A stretch of DNA of 64,000 bases from Gp1-AA122 sp036378535 (GCA_036378535.1 DASUWH010000044.1:1-64000); one strand, 5' to 3'; shown: positions 33,937 to 42,877, counted from the stretch's first letter. Notes: generated from the letters alone by a model not told the origin. Made by a program: numbers and translations.

Positions 33937-36081
33937 CTACCCCTTCCCTTCCGTCACGATCTCGGAAAAATCGGCAATGGTGGAGAACTCCTTCAGCAAA
34001 GTCGCCAGCACAGCCAGCCGGTTGCCGCGAATCCCTTCATCGTCCACCATGACCATTACTTTGTCGAAGAACCGGTCCACCACCGGACGCAGTTTCGAGA
34101 TCTCCACCAGCGCCGCCTCATAATTCTGTTCTGCCCGCAGTGCTTCTACTTTCTTCGCGGTCTCGGGAATCATGCGTGCCAGCGCCGTTTCCGGCTCCTC
34201 CTTCAAAAGGGACGAATCAATGGCGTCGCCGGTCCGCTTTCCCGTCTCCCGTGCCTGGCGCAGAATGTTCTTAATACGCTTGAATGCGACCGAAATCGAT
34301 TCAAAATCCGGGGAAGGCCTGACCTTTGTCACCGCCTCCGCTCGCGCCACCGCATCCACCACGTCGTCAGCGCCGGCTGCCAGCACCGCATTCACCACGT
34401 CGTACGCAAACCCGCGAGCCTCGCGCAGATAGAAGTCCAGTCGCTCCCGGAAAAATTCGCCCACTACTTTGGGGAAATCGATTCTGTCGGAAAACTTATG
34501 TTCTGCTTCCGAACCACGATAACTCTCCCGTGCATCCGCAAATAACTGCCCAAGCCCGAGTGGCAATCGCTGTTCAGCAATGATTCGTACGATTCCATTG
34601 GCCTGCCGCCGCAGCGCAAACGGATCCTTGGATCCGCTTGGGATCAGCCCCAGCGCAAACATGCCCGCAATGCTGTCGGCTTTGTCCGCGAGCGACACCA
34701 CGCCGCCTTCGATCGAACGGGGCACGGAATCGTCCATCGACTCCGGCTTATAGTGGTCGTAAATTGCATCGGCGATGGCGAACCGCGTAGCCTCCGGCAG
34801 GCCTTCATCCAGTGGCTGAACGCGCGCGTACAGGCCGCCAACAATCCCCTGCAGTTCCGTGAACTCTTTAACCAACTCTGTCGTGAGATCAGCTTTCGCC
34901 AGACACGCCGCTTTGTGTACCACCCCAGGCCGGATCGCCGTCCCGCTCTGCCGAATAATTTCCGATACCCAGCTGCCTAGCCGCTGCACCCGCTGCGTCT
35001 TATCGAAGTAGCTGCCCAGATCTTTCTGAAAGGTGACGTGCTTCAGCAACTGCAGCCGCTCGCGCAGGGAAATCTTCTGATCGGTCTCCCAGAAGAATCG
35101 CGCGTCATTGAAGCGCGCCCGTAAAACCCGCTCGTGCCCGTGGCGGATAATTCCCTCGGGATCGGCGTCCGTATTCAGCACCGCAAGAAAATTCGGGGCC
35201 AGCTTGCCGTTCGCGTCTTCCACCGCAAAATACTTCTGGTGATCGCGCATGACCGTCACCAGAACTTCTTCCGCCAGCGCCAGAAATTCGATATCGAAAG
35301 CGCCCAGGATCACCGATGGAAATTCCGTCAAGTTGATAACGGTATCCAGTAATTCCTGGTCTTCCCGCCAGCGCGCGCCGGCAATGGTGCGAGTCGCACT
35401 GTCCAGCTGTTTCCGAATCTGCTTTTCTCGCTCCTCCCGCCCAAGCACTTTCGCGCTTTGCAGCGCGTCTACGTAAGCAGGACCAGCGGCAGGAATTGGA
35501 ACCTCCCGGTCGGCGAGAATGCGGTGGCCACGCGACACCTTGTCCGCCCGCACTCCCTCGAATTCCAGAGGTATCACTTCACCGCCGATCATGGCCACCA
35601 GCCAGCGCACCGGCCGCACAAACAATTCGTTCGGCCTCCGCCAGTACATATTTTTAGGCCAGTAGATCGAGCTGATCTCTTTCGGCAACGTCTCAGCAAG
35701 AATCTCCGCCGCCGTGCGCCCTTTTTTGGTGACTTCGGCCGCCAGATACTCGCCCTTCGGGGTAGTCACGCGGGCCACTCGCGAGATATCGATGCCTGCC
35801 TTCTTGGCGAAAGCATGCGCGGCCGCGGTGGGCTGTCCATCCTTATAAGCAACGCTCAGCGACGGCCCGGTTAGCTGCTCGGTAATGTCAGGCTGCCTGT
35901 CCGGAACCTCCTGGACAAGGACGGCGAGCCGCCGCGGCGTCTGCAGCGTGGACACCTCACGCGCCTTCAATCGCTCCCGTGTAAGCAGGTTAACGACACG
36001 CTCGCGCAACTCCGCCGCACCCGCGTCAATCATCCGCGCGGGTATTTCTTCGCAGCCGATTTCAAGGAGGAAGTCAGGCAT
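33937..36081 (-). CDS. glyS: glycine-tRNA ligase beta subunit
   Basis: 714 aa. It begins MPDFLLEIGCEEIPARMIDAGAAELRERVVNLL, the typical GlyS N-terminus, and contains the HD-like stretch and C-terminal anticodon-binding domain (DALRQ-like, about residues 590-700). With GlyQ it forms the alpha2beta2 enzyme that charges tRNA-Gly. glyQ lies upstream on the same strand, but the 241-base gap between them carries a TIR-bearing repeat (36178-36280), unlike the tight glyQS pairs usual in bacteria. Confidence 0.96.
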   Translation of the reverse strand: MPDFLLEIGCEEIPARMIDAGAAELRERVVNLLTRERLKAREVSTLQTPRRLAVLVQEVPDRQPDITEQLTGPSLSVAYKDGQPTAAAHAFAKKAGIDISRVARVTTPKGEYLAAEVTKKGRTAAEILAETLPKEISSIYWPKNMYWRRPNELFVRPVRWLVAMIGGEVIPLEFEGVRADKVSRGHRILADREVPIPAAGPAYVDALQSAKVLGREEREKQIRKQLDSATRTIAGARWREDQELLDTVINLTEFPSVILGAFDIEFLALAEEVLVTVMRDHQKYFAVEDANGKLAPNFLAVLNTDADPEGIIRHGHERVLRARFNDARFFWETDQKISLRERLQLLKHVTFQKDLGSYFDKTQRVQRLGSWVSEIIRQSGTAIRPGVVHKAACLAKADLTTELVKEFTELQGIVGGLYARVQPLDEGLPEATRFAIADAIYDHYKPESMDDSVPRSIEGGVVSLADKADSIAGMFALGLIPSGSKDPFALRRQANGIVRIIAEQRLPLGLGQLFADARESYRGSEAEHKFSDRIDFPKVVGEFFRERLDFYLREARGFAYDVVNAVLAAGADDVVDAVARAEAVTKVRPSPDFESISVAFKRIKNILRQARETGKRTGDAIDSSLLKEEPETALARMIPETAKKVEALRAEQNYEAALVEISKLRPVVDRFFDKVMVMVDDEGIRGNRLAVLATLLKEFSTIADFSEIVTEGKG

Positions 36082-36177
36082 GCAGATAAACCATCATTGT
36101 CGCAGAACCCGGCTCACCTATGTGTGAGCGCCATCACAGCATACTTGGCCGATTGGCGAGCACCCAGGATCGTCGTG

Positions 36178-36280
36178 GGAAACTCTGATTAAGTTCATTT
36201 CTGTCATCCCGACCGAACGCGTAAGCGCGAGTGGAGAGACCTTGCGTTTGTGTTTGCCTGCCTAATCAGAGTTTCTCTAG
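36178..36280. repeat. short TIR-bearing element between glyQ and glyS
   Basis: It starts GGGAAACTCTGATTAAG and ends CTAATCAGAGTTTCTC, an inverted terminal pair, around a short core (GTCATCCCGACCGAACGCGTAAGCGCGAGTGGAGAGACC split by a CGCGTAAGCGCG palindrome). About 103 bases, non-coding. Same family as 41067-41318, 50060-50343 and 56201-56351. Confidence 0.82.
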
Positions 36281-36322
36281 CTCCGCTTCCGTCAAAAATC
36301 CACGGCTCACGGCTCTTCACCC

Positions 36323-37366
36323 CTACGCAGGAACCGTTTCTCTGTTAGCGCTCACCCGCTGCTTTTTTTTTATTTCCGGGCCGGCGCTTCCACCCTGCTG
36401 CCCCACATATGCCTTGGCAATGCCCACCGCCAGCGCCCGTACCCGCGCAATTACTCCCACACGCTCGGTCACGGAAATTGCCCCGCGGGCATCAAGAATG
36501 TTGAAGAGATGCGAGCATTTCAGGCAAAGATCGTAAGCCGGAAGTAAGGGAAAGCGTTTCTTGTTGGCTGCGGATTGCCTCTCCGCGTCTTCTTTATTGC
36601 GGTTCGCATATGTCTCGATCAGGGCTTTGCACTCCGCTTCGTACAGTTCGAAATGCTTCCAGGCTTTCTCAACGTCCGCCGCCTCGAAGTTGTAAACCGA
36701 AAACTGCAACTCGTCCGCCAGTCGCACGTCGCCATAGGTCGTGACCCGACCTGTTCCCGGCTCGCGCGCCCACACGATGTCATAAATGCTGTCCACATCC
36801 TGCAAAAAAGCCGCAATCCGCTCCAGCCCGTAAGTAAGCTCCGCCGAGATCGGATCCAGATCGACCCCGCCGCACTGCTGGAAGTAAGTGAACTGGGTGA
36901 TCTCGAGCCCATCCAACATGACTTGCCAGCCCAGTCCCCACGCGCCTAAAGTCGGCGATTCCCAGTTATCTTCTTCGAACTTAATATCGTGCTGCCGCAG
37001 ATCGATCCCGATCGCCGCCAGCGATTCCAGGTAAACCTCCTGCACGTTTTCCGGCGGCGGCTTCAGAATCACCTGCAACTGCATATGCTTGAATAGCCGG
37101 TTCGGATTTTCACCATAGCGTCCATCCGCCGGCCGCCGCGACGGCTGTACGTAGGCAACTTTGTAAGGCTCCGGGCCCAGCACCCGCAGAAAAGTCTCCG
37201 GCGCCATCGTGCCCGCCCCGACTTCGACATCGTAGGGCTGTTGCAGCACACACCCGCGCTCCGCCCAGAAGGTTTGCAGACGCAGAATTAACTCCTGGAA
37301 ACTCGGCGGATTGGGGCGAAGTGAGTTCACAAGTTGATTTGAGCCATAGCCGTTAGCAACTAGCAT
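36323..37366 (-). CDS. glyQ: glycine-tRNA ligase alpha subunit
   Basis: 347 aa. The class II catalytic subunit: FQELILRLQTFWAERGCVLQQPYDVEVGAGTMAPETFLRVLGPEPYKVAYVQPSRRPADGRYGENPNRL and FEEDNWESPTLGAWGLGWQVMLDGLEITQFTYFQQCGG are near-invariant GlyQ blocks. It forms the heterotetramer with GlyS. The first 18 residues (MLVANGYGSNQLVNSLRP) exceed the family start, so a slightly later initiation is possible. The C-terminal tail (GPEIKKKQRVSANRE) is Lys-rich and variable. Confidence 0.96.
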   Translation of the reverse strand: MLVANGYGSNQLVNSLRPNPPSFQELILRLQTFWAERGCVLQQPYDVEVGAGTMAPETFLRVLGPEPYKVAYVQPSRRPADGRYGENPNRLFKHMQLQVILKPPPENVQEVYLESLAAIGIDLRQHDIKFEEDNWESPTLGAWGLGWQVMLDGLEITQFTYFQQCGGVDLDPISAELTYGLERIAAFLQDVDSIYDIVWAREPGTGRVTTYGDVRLADELQFSVYNFEAADVEKAWKHFELYEAECKALIETYANRNKEDAERQSAANKKRFPLLPAYDLCLKCSHLFNILDARGAISVTERVGVIARVRALAVGIAKAYVGQQGGSAGPEIKKKQRVSANRETVPA

Positions 37367-37425
37367 TTACCCCGACATTTGCGACGTACCAGATCCTTTA
37401 CTCGCCAAATGCTAAGTGCTAAATG

Positions 37426-38169
37426 CTAAGGGCTGATCTTCTCCAGCATCCCTGCCGTCACCAGCTTCTTCTCGATATGCCTTTCCAGCGTCTGCACCAG
37501 AAATTTCCGCAAGTCGCTGCCTCGCGACTTTGGCCAGGGCATGCCCGCAAAACTTTGAACCGGAGCCTTGAACATCTCGGCAGCCAACTGGCGTGAATCC
37601 GGAGAAATCTCCGATGACGCCAGCCGCTTGTCGTCTACACACATGAGCCCGTCAGCCAGCACATGAAAGAAAGCTCGGCTGCCATTCAACGCAGCGCCGC
37701 AAACGATGCACTCGGAAAGCTCCGGCAAAAATCCCATTAACCGCGTCAGCCAAAGCTCGAAGTAAGTGACCGGCATCCACACCTCGTCGCCACGAATTAA
37801 ATCCAGCACCGACAAGGTCAGCCGAAATACCGCATCATTGGCTTCGCGGTCCGGCAGAAGTTCATCCAGCAGTTCTGCGAGATGCCCGAGCGCTACCGCC
37901 CGCGCATAGGTAACCTCTTCTGCCAGAGGCGAGGCAATCACCTCGCAGGCATCGAGTCGCGAAAGTTCCTGCCGCTCCCGATCCTCGTAATAAGCCCGCA
38001 CGTACGTCAGAGGCCCGAGCGCTCCACCGAATCGGCGCTTCGACTTTTTGGCCGAGCGCGCCACCCCGCGAACTTTCCCTTCCACCCGGGTGAACAAAGT
38101 GACCAGCAGATCGGCCTCGCGCATAGCATAAGTGCGGAGGACAATCGCCTCAGAGTCCTTCAGCGGCAT
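37426..38169 (-). CDS. recO: DNA repair protein RecO
   Basis: 247 aa. An N-terminal OB fold (SEAIVLRTYAMREADLLVTLFTRVEGKVRGVARSAKKSKRRFGGAL) and an alpha-helical C-terminal domain with Cys residues from a zinc site (ECIVCG and GLMCVDD), as in many RecO proteins. RecO anneals SSB-coated DNA and loads RecA with RecR in gap repair. It lies upstream of glyQ with a 59-base gap containing repeated GCTAAGTGCTAAATGCTAAG words. Confidence 0.93.
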   Translation of the reverse strand: MPLKDSEAIVLRTYAMREADLLVTLFTRVEGKVRGVARSAKKSKRRFGGALGPLTYVRAYYEDRERQELSRLDACEVIASPLAEEVTYARAVALGHLAELLDELLPDREANDAVFRLTLSVLDLIRGDEVWMPVTYFELWLTRLMGFLPELSECIVCGAALNGSRAFFHVLADGLMCVDDKRLASSEISPDSRQLAAEMFKAPVQSFAGMPWPKSRGSDLRKFLVQTLERHIEKKLVTAGMLEKISP

Positions 38170-38254
38170 GGAAACTCACCAGGCCAGCGCCCGTTGGCAG
38201 CGACAAGTCTTGATTGTAATTGACCCCGCAGTGGATGGAAAGCAAGCCCCCGTC

Positions 38255-38452
38255 GCCAGTCTTCAGCACTCAGTCTTCAGCACTCAGCATTCAGCCTTCA
38301 GCATTCAGCATTCAACCCCGCATCCACTCTGTCATCCCGAGCGAGGGCGTAAGCCCGAGTCGAGGGAGCTTGTGTTTACCGGCATGACCCCCGCCTCAAC
38401 TCCCTGACTACCGACTCCTGACTCCTCGCTTCTGACTCCTGGCTCCTAACAA
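38255..38452. repeat. short tandem words plus core repeat between recO and ferredoxin genes
   Basis: CAGTCTTCAGCACTCAG and CAGCATTCAG words recur from 38255 to 38315. A core repeat (CTCTGTCATCCCGAGCGAGG, ending GAGTCGAGGGAGCTTG) lies at about 38329-38372, and CTGACTAC/CTGACTCC words run to 38452. No coding potential is convincing in this 289-base gap. Confidence 0.65.
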
Positions 38453-38456
38453 CAAA

Positions 38457-38478
38457 GCGCACACCCTGAGGTGTGCGC
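38457..38478 (-). terminator. Rho-independent terminator of the ferredoxin gene
   Basis: GCGCACACC pairs perfectly with GGTGTGCGC around a four-base loop, and the minus strand continues TTTGTTGTT. It lies 28 bases beyond the ferredoxin stop codon. Confidence 0.8.
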
Positions 38479-38506
38479 GGTGTACAAACCTGAGCCGAAA
38501 CCTGAT

Positions 38507-38767
38507 CTACCGTCCGTAGTACTGCGCGTTGCGCTCCGTGAACTGCTTCCACTTCTCCGGCAGGTCGTCCAGCGCGAAGATTGCCGACACCGGGCAGACC
38601 GGAACGCAAGCGCCGCAGTCGATGCACTCCACCGGATCGATGTAAAGCATCTCCTCGGTGGCATAGGCTTCTTCATCTTTCTTGGGATGAATGCAATCGA
38701 CCGGACAAGCGTCCACGCAAGCTGTGTCCTTGGTCCCAATGCACGGTTCTGCAATTACATATGCCAT
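38507..38767 (-). CDS. ferredoxin, two-cluster (7Fe/8Fe type)
   Basis: 86 aa from ATG 38767 (MAYVIAEPC). Cysteines 9, 17, 21 and 25 belong to the first half and 48, 51, 54 and 58 (CIDCGACVPVCP) to the second. Position 12, normally Cys in 8Fe ferredoxins, is Thr (CIGT), as expected when the first cluster is [3Fe-4S]. The C-terminal extension LPEKWKQFTERNAQYYG resembles the long helix of FdxA/FdI ferredoxins. It transfers electrons in the cytoplasm. It is monocistronic with its own terminator. Confidence 0.92.
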   Translation of the reverse strand: MAYVIAEPCIGTKDTACVDACPVDCIHPKKDEEAYATEEMLYIDPVECIDCGACVPVCPVSAIFALDDLPEKWKQFTERNAQYYGR

Positions 38768-38870
38768 TGTTTGTGTCTCCCTAAGATAGGCGGGGCTGAA
38801 TTTGAAACGCACATTCTAACAAGAACTCCGCAACCCCGTCCACGAAACCAGACTAAACGGTTCTATCGTA

Positions 38871-38935
38871 GGCCCAAACGCCCTCGTCTGGGCAGCCGAG
38901 CGTAGCTCGGCTAGGCAGGGAGGGCGCTTGCCTAT
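38871..38935. repeat. short palindromic repeat shared with 53641-53770
   Basis: Contains ACGCCCTCGTCTGGGC (38878-38893) and the hairpin GCCGAGCGTAGCTCGGC. The 16-base word recurs inverted at 53675-53690. It lies between the aconitase-family and ferredoxin genes. Confidence 0.55.
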
Positions 38936-38943
38936 TGGCAAGT

Positions 38944-41013
38944 CTACGCCGAAATCAACTCCCGTTGTTCGCTAGGCTGATATTCAACAATGTAGCCGGC
39001 CACCGCGCTGGCCGCGACTGTCAGAGGACTGGCGAGGTACATCTGTCCCGGACCGCTTCGCCCCGGAAAGTTCCGGTTTTGCGCGCTGATCACCACCTGC
39101 TCGGCACGCGTCGAAACTCCCGGTCCCGCATTGATGCACGCCCCGCAACTGGGCTCAATCACCCGGGCCCCAGCTTTTTCAAAAATCTCGATGTACCCCT
39201 TCCCCATGGCATAGTCCCGAGTCTCCTGCGAGCCGAACTGTATATAGAACTTCACCGAATCGGCCACCCGTTTCCCCTGCTTGAGCGCGTCTGCAAGCAC
39301 GCTGGCGTACATATCCATATCTTCATTCTTGCCCGCCGTGCACGTCCCCCCATAGGCTATCTCCACCGGAACCGGCGTATTCAAATCGCGAATATATTTG
39401 CCGTTTCCCGGATCGCCCGGCGTGGCCACCATGGGCGTGATCTCGGCCGCATCCAGTTCGATTACTTCCGCATACTCCGCTCCCGGATCGCTTGAGAGCC
39501 CTTGAATCAACTTTTCAGCTGCGTCCCGGTTCATGCCCCGGCGCTCGACCAGAAATTCGACCACTTTCTTGTCCGGCGCGACGATGCCGGTGAATCCTCC
39601 AATTTCCGCAGCCATATTGGTCATGGTCGCCCGCTCGTCGACGCTCAACCCCTCAATTGCCTCCCCGGCATACTCCATGACCTTGGCCAGAGCCTTCCCG
39701 CTCCGCACGTAGTCCAGGCTCAAAATTTTCAGGATGAAGTCTTTGGCGGTGACATTGGGATGCTTCTTCCCTCGGATCACGATCTTCACCGACTCCGGCA
39801 CCCGCACCCGCACATCCTTCGTGATCCAGCTATTGAATACGTCGGTCGTGCCGATCCCAAAGGCCACGCAGCCAACCGCGCCAACGTGCGGCGTGTGCGA
39901 GTCCGACCCGATATTCAACTGCCCCGGCAAGGCATAACTCTCCAGCACAATCGAGTGGCAGATGCCCTCGCTCCCTTTCCTGTCCTTCAGCTCTCCATGT
40001 AAGCGGATTCCCTGCTTTTTCGCGAAATCCTGCTGCTTGAGTTTGAGCTGCGTTGCCAGATCCAGCAGCCCCAGCTTCTTCTTCTCTTCGGAAATCACTT
40101 CGTCCAGAAAGGTAAGGTGGTCGCGGAAGAACAAGATCGTAGACGGATCGTTGACCTTCGCATCTTTCCCAACATAATGCTCGAAGAAGATCGCCGCCAT
40201 GGGCGTAACGTATTCATGGCTGAAGCGCAGGTCGGCGCGCGCGAATCCCGTATCTCCGGGCTTCACTGCCGCTACCCCGACTTCCCCTTTGTCGTTGATC
40301 ATGTGCCGGGCGAAGATCTTTTCAGCCAGCGTCATAGCCCGCGTAGGGCGGGCGCCCTTGCCCGCTGCTCCGCCCTCCCCCGCGGTTTGGATCGGCGGCA
40401 GAAACACTTTCTTCTGTAACCGCGCCACGTTGAAGGGAAACAGCCCTCCGTACTCGATCACCTGCCGCGTGATCTCATCTTCACCGCCGGTGAACTCGCT
40501 CAGCGGAATCTCTTCCCCCGCGCGCACCTTATCGATCAGGGAAAAGTCGGTTGAAGTCAGTAATCCCAGATTCTGGCAATTCTGCTTGTAAATGCGCTCG
40601 ATATTCTCGGCAATCACCAGCTGAATTCCCGCGCTCATCTCCGCATACGGCGACTGTTCGCGGCTGGAGCCTTTGCCTCGGCGTTTGCCGCTGACCGCGC
40701 ACACGAATCCGCCCCTCTTCACATCGCTCCGGCCAATGGGCAACACTCCGCCGCACTTCAGCCCCATGTAAGGAATCTCGCCCAAAGTCTGATCGAAGTA
40801 GAAGCAGAAATGCGCCGGGGTGATCTCGTCGGTAGAGATGTCATCGCGCAGCTTCGGATTATTCGCCGGGTTCTTCGTATCCCAGGCCAGGTCGTCGCCC
40901 GCCAGTTGCCGCTTGATCAGCTCGGGATCTTCCGTCAGAAACAGGATTCGACCCTGCAAGCGGACCCGGTCCGGCCGCTTTTCGATGCTTCGGTTCAGAA
41001 GTGATGGAATCAC
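38944..41013 (-). CDS. aconitase-family hydro-lyase with N-terminal swivel domain
   Basis: 689 aa. A LeuD/aconitase swivel-type region comes first (DDISTDEITPAHFCFYF and GSSREQSPYAE, residues about 55-130), then the LeuC-like catalytic domains. GSDSHTPHVGAVGCVAFGIG is the active-site loop, GGTCTAGKNEDM gives the first cluster Cys and PSCGACINAGPG the CxxC pair, so a [4Fe-4S] cluster is expected. It catalyses a stereospecific isomerisation or hydration such as citrate to isocitrate. Order and length differ from AcnA and from split LeuCD. The substrate is uncertain: aconitate hydratase is most likely, with homoaconitase or isopropylmalate isomerase as alternatives. Confidence 0.82.
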   Translation of the reverse strand: MIPSLLNRSIEKRPDRVRLQGRILFLTEDPELIKRQLAGDDLAWDTKNPANNPKLRDDISTDEITPAHFCFYFDQTLGEIPYMGLKCGGVLPIGRSDVKRGGFVCAVSGKRRGKGSSREQSPYAEMSAGIQLVIAENIERIYKQNCQNLGLLTSTDFSLIDKVRAGEEIPLSEFTGGEDEITRQVIEYGGLFPFNVARLQKKVFLPPIQTAGEGGAAGKGARPTRAMTLAEKIFARHMINDKGEVGVAAVKPGDTGFARADLRFSHEYVTPMAAIFFEHYVGKDAKVNDPSTILFFRDHLTFLDEVISEEKKKLGLLDLATQLKLKQQDFAKKQGIRLHGELKDRKGSEGICHSIVLESYALPGQLNIGSDSHTPHVGAVGCVAFGIGTTDVFNSWITKDVRVRVPESVKIVIRGKKHPNVTAKDFILKILSLDYVRSGKALAKVMEYAGEAIEGLSVDERATMTNMAAEIGGFTGIVAPDKKVVEFLVERRGMNRDAAEKLIQGLSSDPGAEYAEVIELDAAEITPMVATPGDPGNGKYIRDLNTPVPVEIAYGGTCTAGKNEDMDMYASVLADALKQGKRVADSVKFYIQFGSQETRDYAMGKGYIEIFEKAGARVIEPSCGACINAGPGVSTRAEQVVISAQNRNFPGRSGPGQMYLASPLTVAASAVAGYIVEYQPSEQRELISA

Positions 41014-41066
41014 GATTAGCCACTCCGCCGATCAGTCGTGACCTGATTTAAGATGCCGCCAGACAA

Positions 41067-41318
41067 TTTAGGAACTCTGATTAACTTCATTTCTGTCATC
41101 GCGAGCGCAGCAATTGCCGCTTTTCAGCCAATTCTGCGGAGTCGAGAGCCTGCCGCGACCAGAGCCGAGGGAGACCTTGCGTTGAAGTTCATTTCTGTCA
41201 TCCCGAGCGCAGCAGAATTGCCGCTTTTCAGGCAATTCTGCGGAGTCGAGAGCCTGCCCCGAGCGTAGCCGAGGGGGACCTTGCGTTTGCGCTTGCCTGC
41301 TTAATCAGAGTTTCCTGA
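41067..41318. repeat. TIR-bearing element with duplicated core
   Basis: Left end TTTAGGAACTCTGATTAAC, right end CTTAATCAGAGTTTCCTGAG. Inside are two tandem copies of the core (starting at about 41093 and 41191), each with GAATTGCCGCTTTTCAG and its complement forming a hairpin. It occupies nearly the whole 330-base gap between the aconitase-family and suhB genes; no gene is present. Confidence 0.82.
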
Positions 41319-41343
41319 GAGGCGGTCCCCACACCTTGTAATT

Positions 41344-42198
41344 CTATAGCTTGCCGTGGCTTTTGGCGTATTCCACCGGACTCGGCAACTCCTCCAGCCC
41401 GCGCCCTGCAAAGATCTCCTGAAATTCCCTGAGCAGCTGCTCATGGATAAGTCCGTTGGCGGCCAGGGTCTCGCGGCTGTCCAGATTGAAAGCGCTGCCG
41501 TCGAACTTTGTGACTACCCCGCCCGCCTCTTCGACCAGCAGCACCCCCGCGGCGGTATCCCACGGGTTCAGGTTAAACTCCCAGAATCCATCGAAGCGGC
41601 CCGCCGCCACATTGCAAAGGTCCAGGGCCGCCGACCCCGCTCGCCTCACTCCATGGGTTCGCAATGTGATCTGGTGATAGAAGTAGATGTTCGGATTTTT
41701 ATGCCGCTTGTGACTGGGAAACCCTGTCGCCACCAGGCATTCCGCAAGATTTTTCGTCGCCGAAACATGAATTTGTCTGCCATTCAGATAAGCCCCGCGT
41801 CCCAACTCCGCCGCGAACAACTCATTCCGAGTCGGATCAAACACAACCGCAGCCACCCGCTTCCCCTTGTGCTCGATCGCCAGTGAAACGCAAAAAACCG
41901 GGTAGCCATGGGCAAAATTCGTGGTCCCATCTAGCGGGTCCACATACCAGCGATATTCGCTGCCCGATTCGATCCGCCCGCCTTCTTCCCCAATCACATC
42001 GTGCCCCGGCCAGCGCGAGCGAATCCGATCCAGGATCAGTGCCTCCGACTTCCTATCCGCCTCGGTAACCAGGTCCACATCGCCTTTGTATTCGAACTTG
42101 ATCCTCTGCTCGAAATACGGCATCAGCAAAGCGCCCGCCTCACGCGCAATTTCGGACATGCCCGGAAGAAATTCGAATTGGTCGAACTGGCTTGTCAT
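41344..42198 (-). CDS. suhB: inositol-1-monophosphatase family protein
   Basis: 284 aa. The metal-binding motifs are complete: DLVTEADRKSE, VIGEEGG, WYVDPLDGTTNFAHG with the DPLDGT signature, and PWDTAAGVLLVEEAGG near the C-terminus. Members dephosphorylate inositol phosphates or related sugar phosphates with Mg2+. In E. coli SuhB also takes part in rRNA antitermination, but that cannot be assumed here. It is a single gene flanked by repeat elements on both sides. Confidence 0.9.
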   Translation of the reverse strand: MTSQFDQFEFLPGMSEIAREAGALLMPYFEQRIKFEYKGDVDLVTEADRKSEALILDRIRSRWPGHDVIGEEGGRIESGSEYRWYVDPLDGTTNFAHGYPVFCVSLAIEHKGKRVAAVVFDPTRNELFAAELGRGAYLNGRQIHVSATKNLAECLVATGFPSHKRHKNPNIYFYHQITLRTHGVRRAGSAALDLCNVAAGRFDGFWEFNLNPWDTAAGVLLVEEAGGVVTKFDGSAFNLDSRETLAANGLIHEQLLREFQEIFAGRGLEELPSPVEYAKSHGKL

Positions 42199-42239
42199 CG
42201 TCTAATTGAGCATTCAGAATGCTATCTCACAAATCGGTT

Positions 42240-42480
42240 TTGAAAGGGCATGCCTTCACAGTTTGCTGAGCAAAGAACCAGGCAAGCAAAACCGGGAAGG
42301 GCACGAGTTTACTCGCGCCGCTAAGCCGTTGAATATACATCCGCGCTTTAGCGCCTGAGGGCCTTCTTTTGCCGCCGAGGGACTTCTTCAGCAGCCTCTT
42401 CAGCCGTGCCGAATGAGTGCTTTGTTTTTGTCATTCCGAGCGGGCTTTAGCTCGCGAGGAATCTGCTTTTCGGAGTTGTT
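42240..42480. repeat. composite REP-like element, copy 3, with a core-repeat remnant
   Basis: The 394-base gap has no gene. GGGCATGCCTTCA near 42245 starts a series followed by GGCACGAGTTTACTCGCGCC near 42299-42318, GCGCTTTAGCGCCTGAGGG near 42344-42362, and CAGCAGCCTCTTCAGCC. A core-type remnant GTCATTCCGAGCGGGC, ending GAGGAATCTGC, follows at about 42436-42470. Confidence 0.7.
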
Positions 42481-42592
42481 CCGCAGCCTTTTCAGCCGCG
42501 TCCTCTGGGGCCGCAGCCACCATAATTCACATCCAGTGCAAACCTTGCGGACTGATTGCTGATTGCTGAATGCGGAGTGCTCGTAGTCGCCC

Positions 42593-42877
42593 TCACGCCC
42601 GTTTTCGTCCAGACGTTCCCTCCGCTATATACATAATGTCGTGCTTGAAAATGAACAGATTGGGAGAATCCTCGCGCGTGAGCCGGACCATGTTTTTGTC
42701 GTAATACTCGATCCACCCCTGCACGACTTCTCCATCCACCAATTTTATGGTGACCGGCTTTTGCTGCAGGCCCAGGTCTTTCAGGTAAGCGGATTCTTCG
42801 CAAGTATCTTCCGGAGGCGGGGCTTTTCCCCCGCCCTTACGCATGGGGCTCGGCTTTCCAGGTTCTCGAAAAGGCAT
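42593..42877 (-). CDS. hfq: Hfq-like Sm-fold RNA-binding protein
   Basis: 94 aa. A basic, Pro-rich N-terminal tail (1-35) precedes an Sm-type fold: KPVTIKLVDGEVVQGWIEYYDKNMVRL (Sm1, about 40-66) and LFIFKHDIMYI (Sm2, about 74-84), where KHD corresponds to the YKHA block of Hfq. Hfq hexamers bind sRNAs and A- or U-rich mRNA. This version diverges strongly from proteobacterial Hfq and lacks the miaA neighbour. The symbol is given on fold and motif grounds and could be refined to an acidobacterial Hfq-like family. Confidence 0.75.
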   Translation of the reverse strand: MPFREPGKPSPMRKGGGKAPPPEDTCEESAYLKDLGLQQKPVTIKLVDGEVVQGWIEYYDKNMVRLTREDSPNLFIFKHDIMYIAEGTSGRKRA

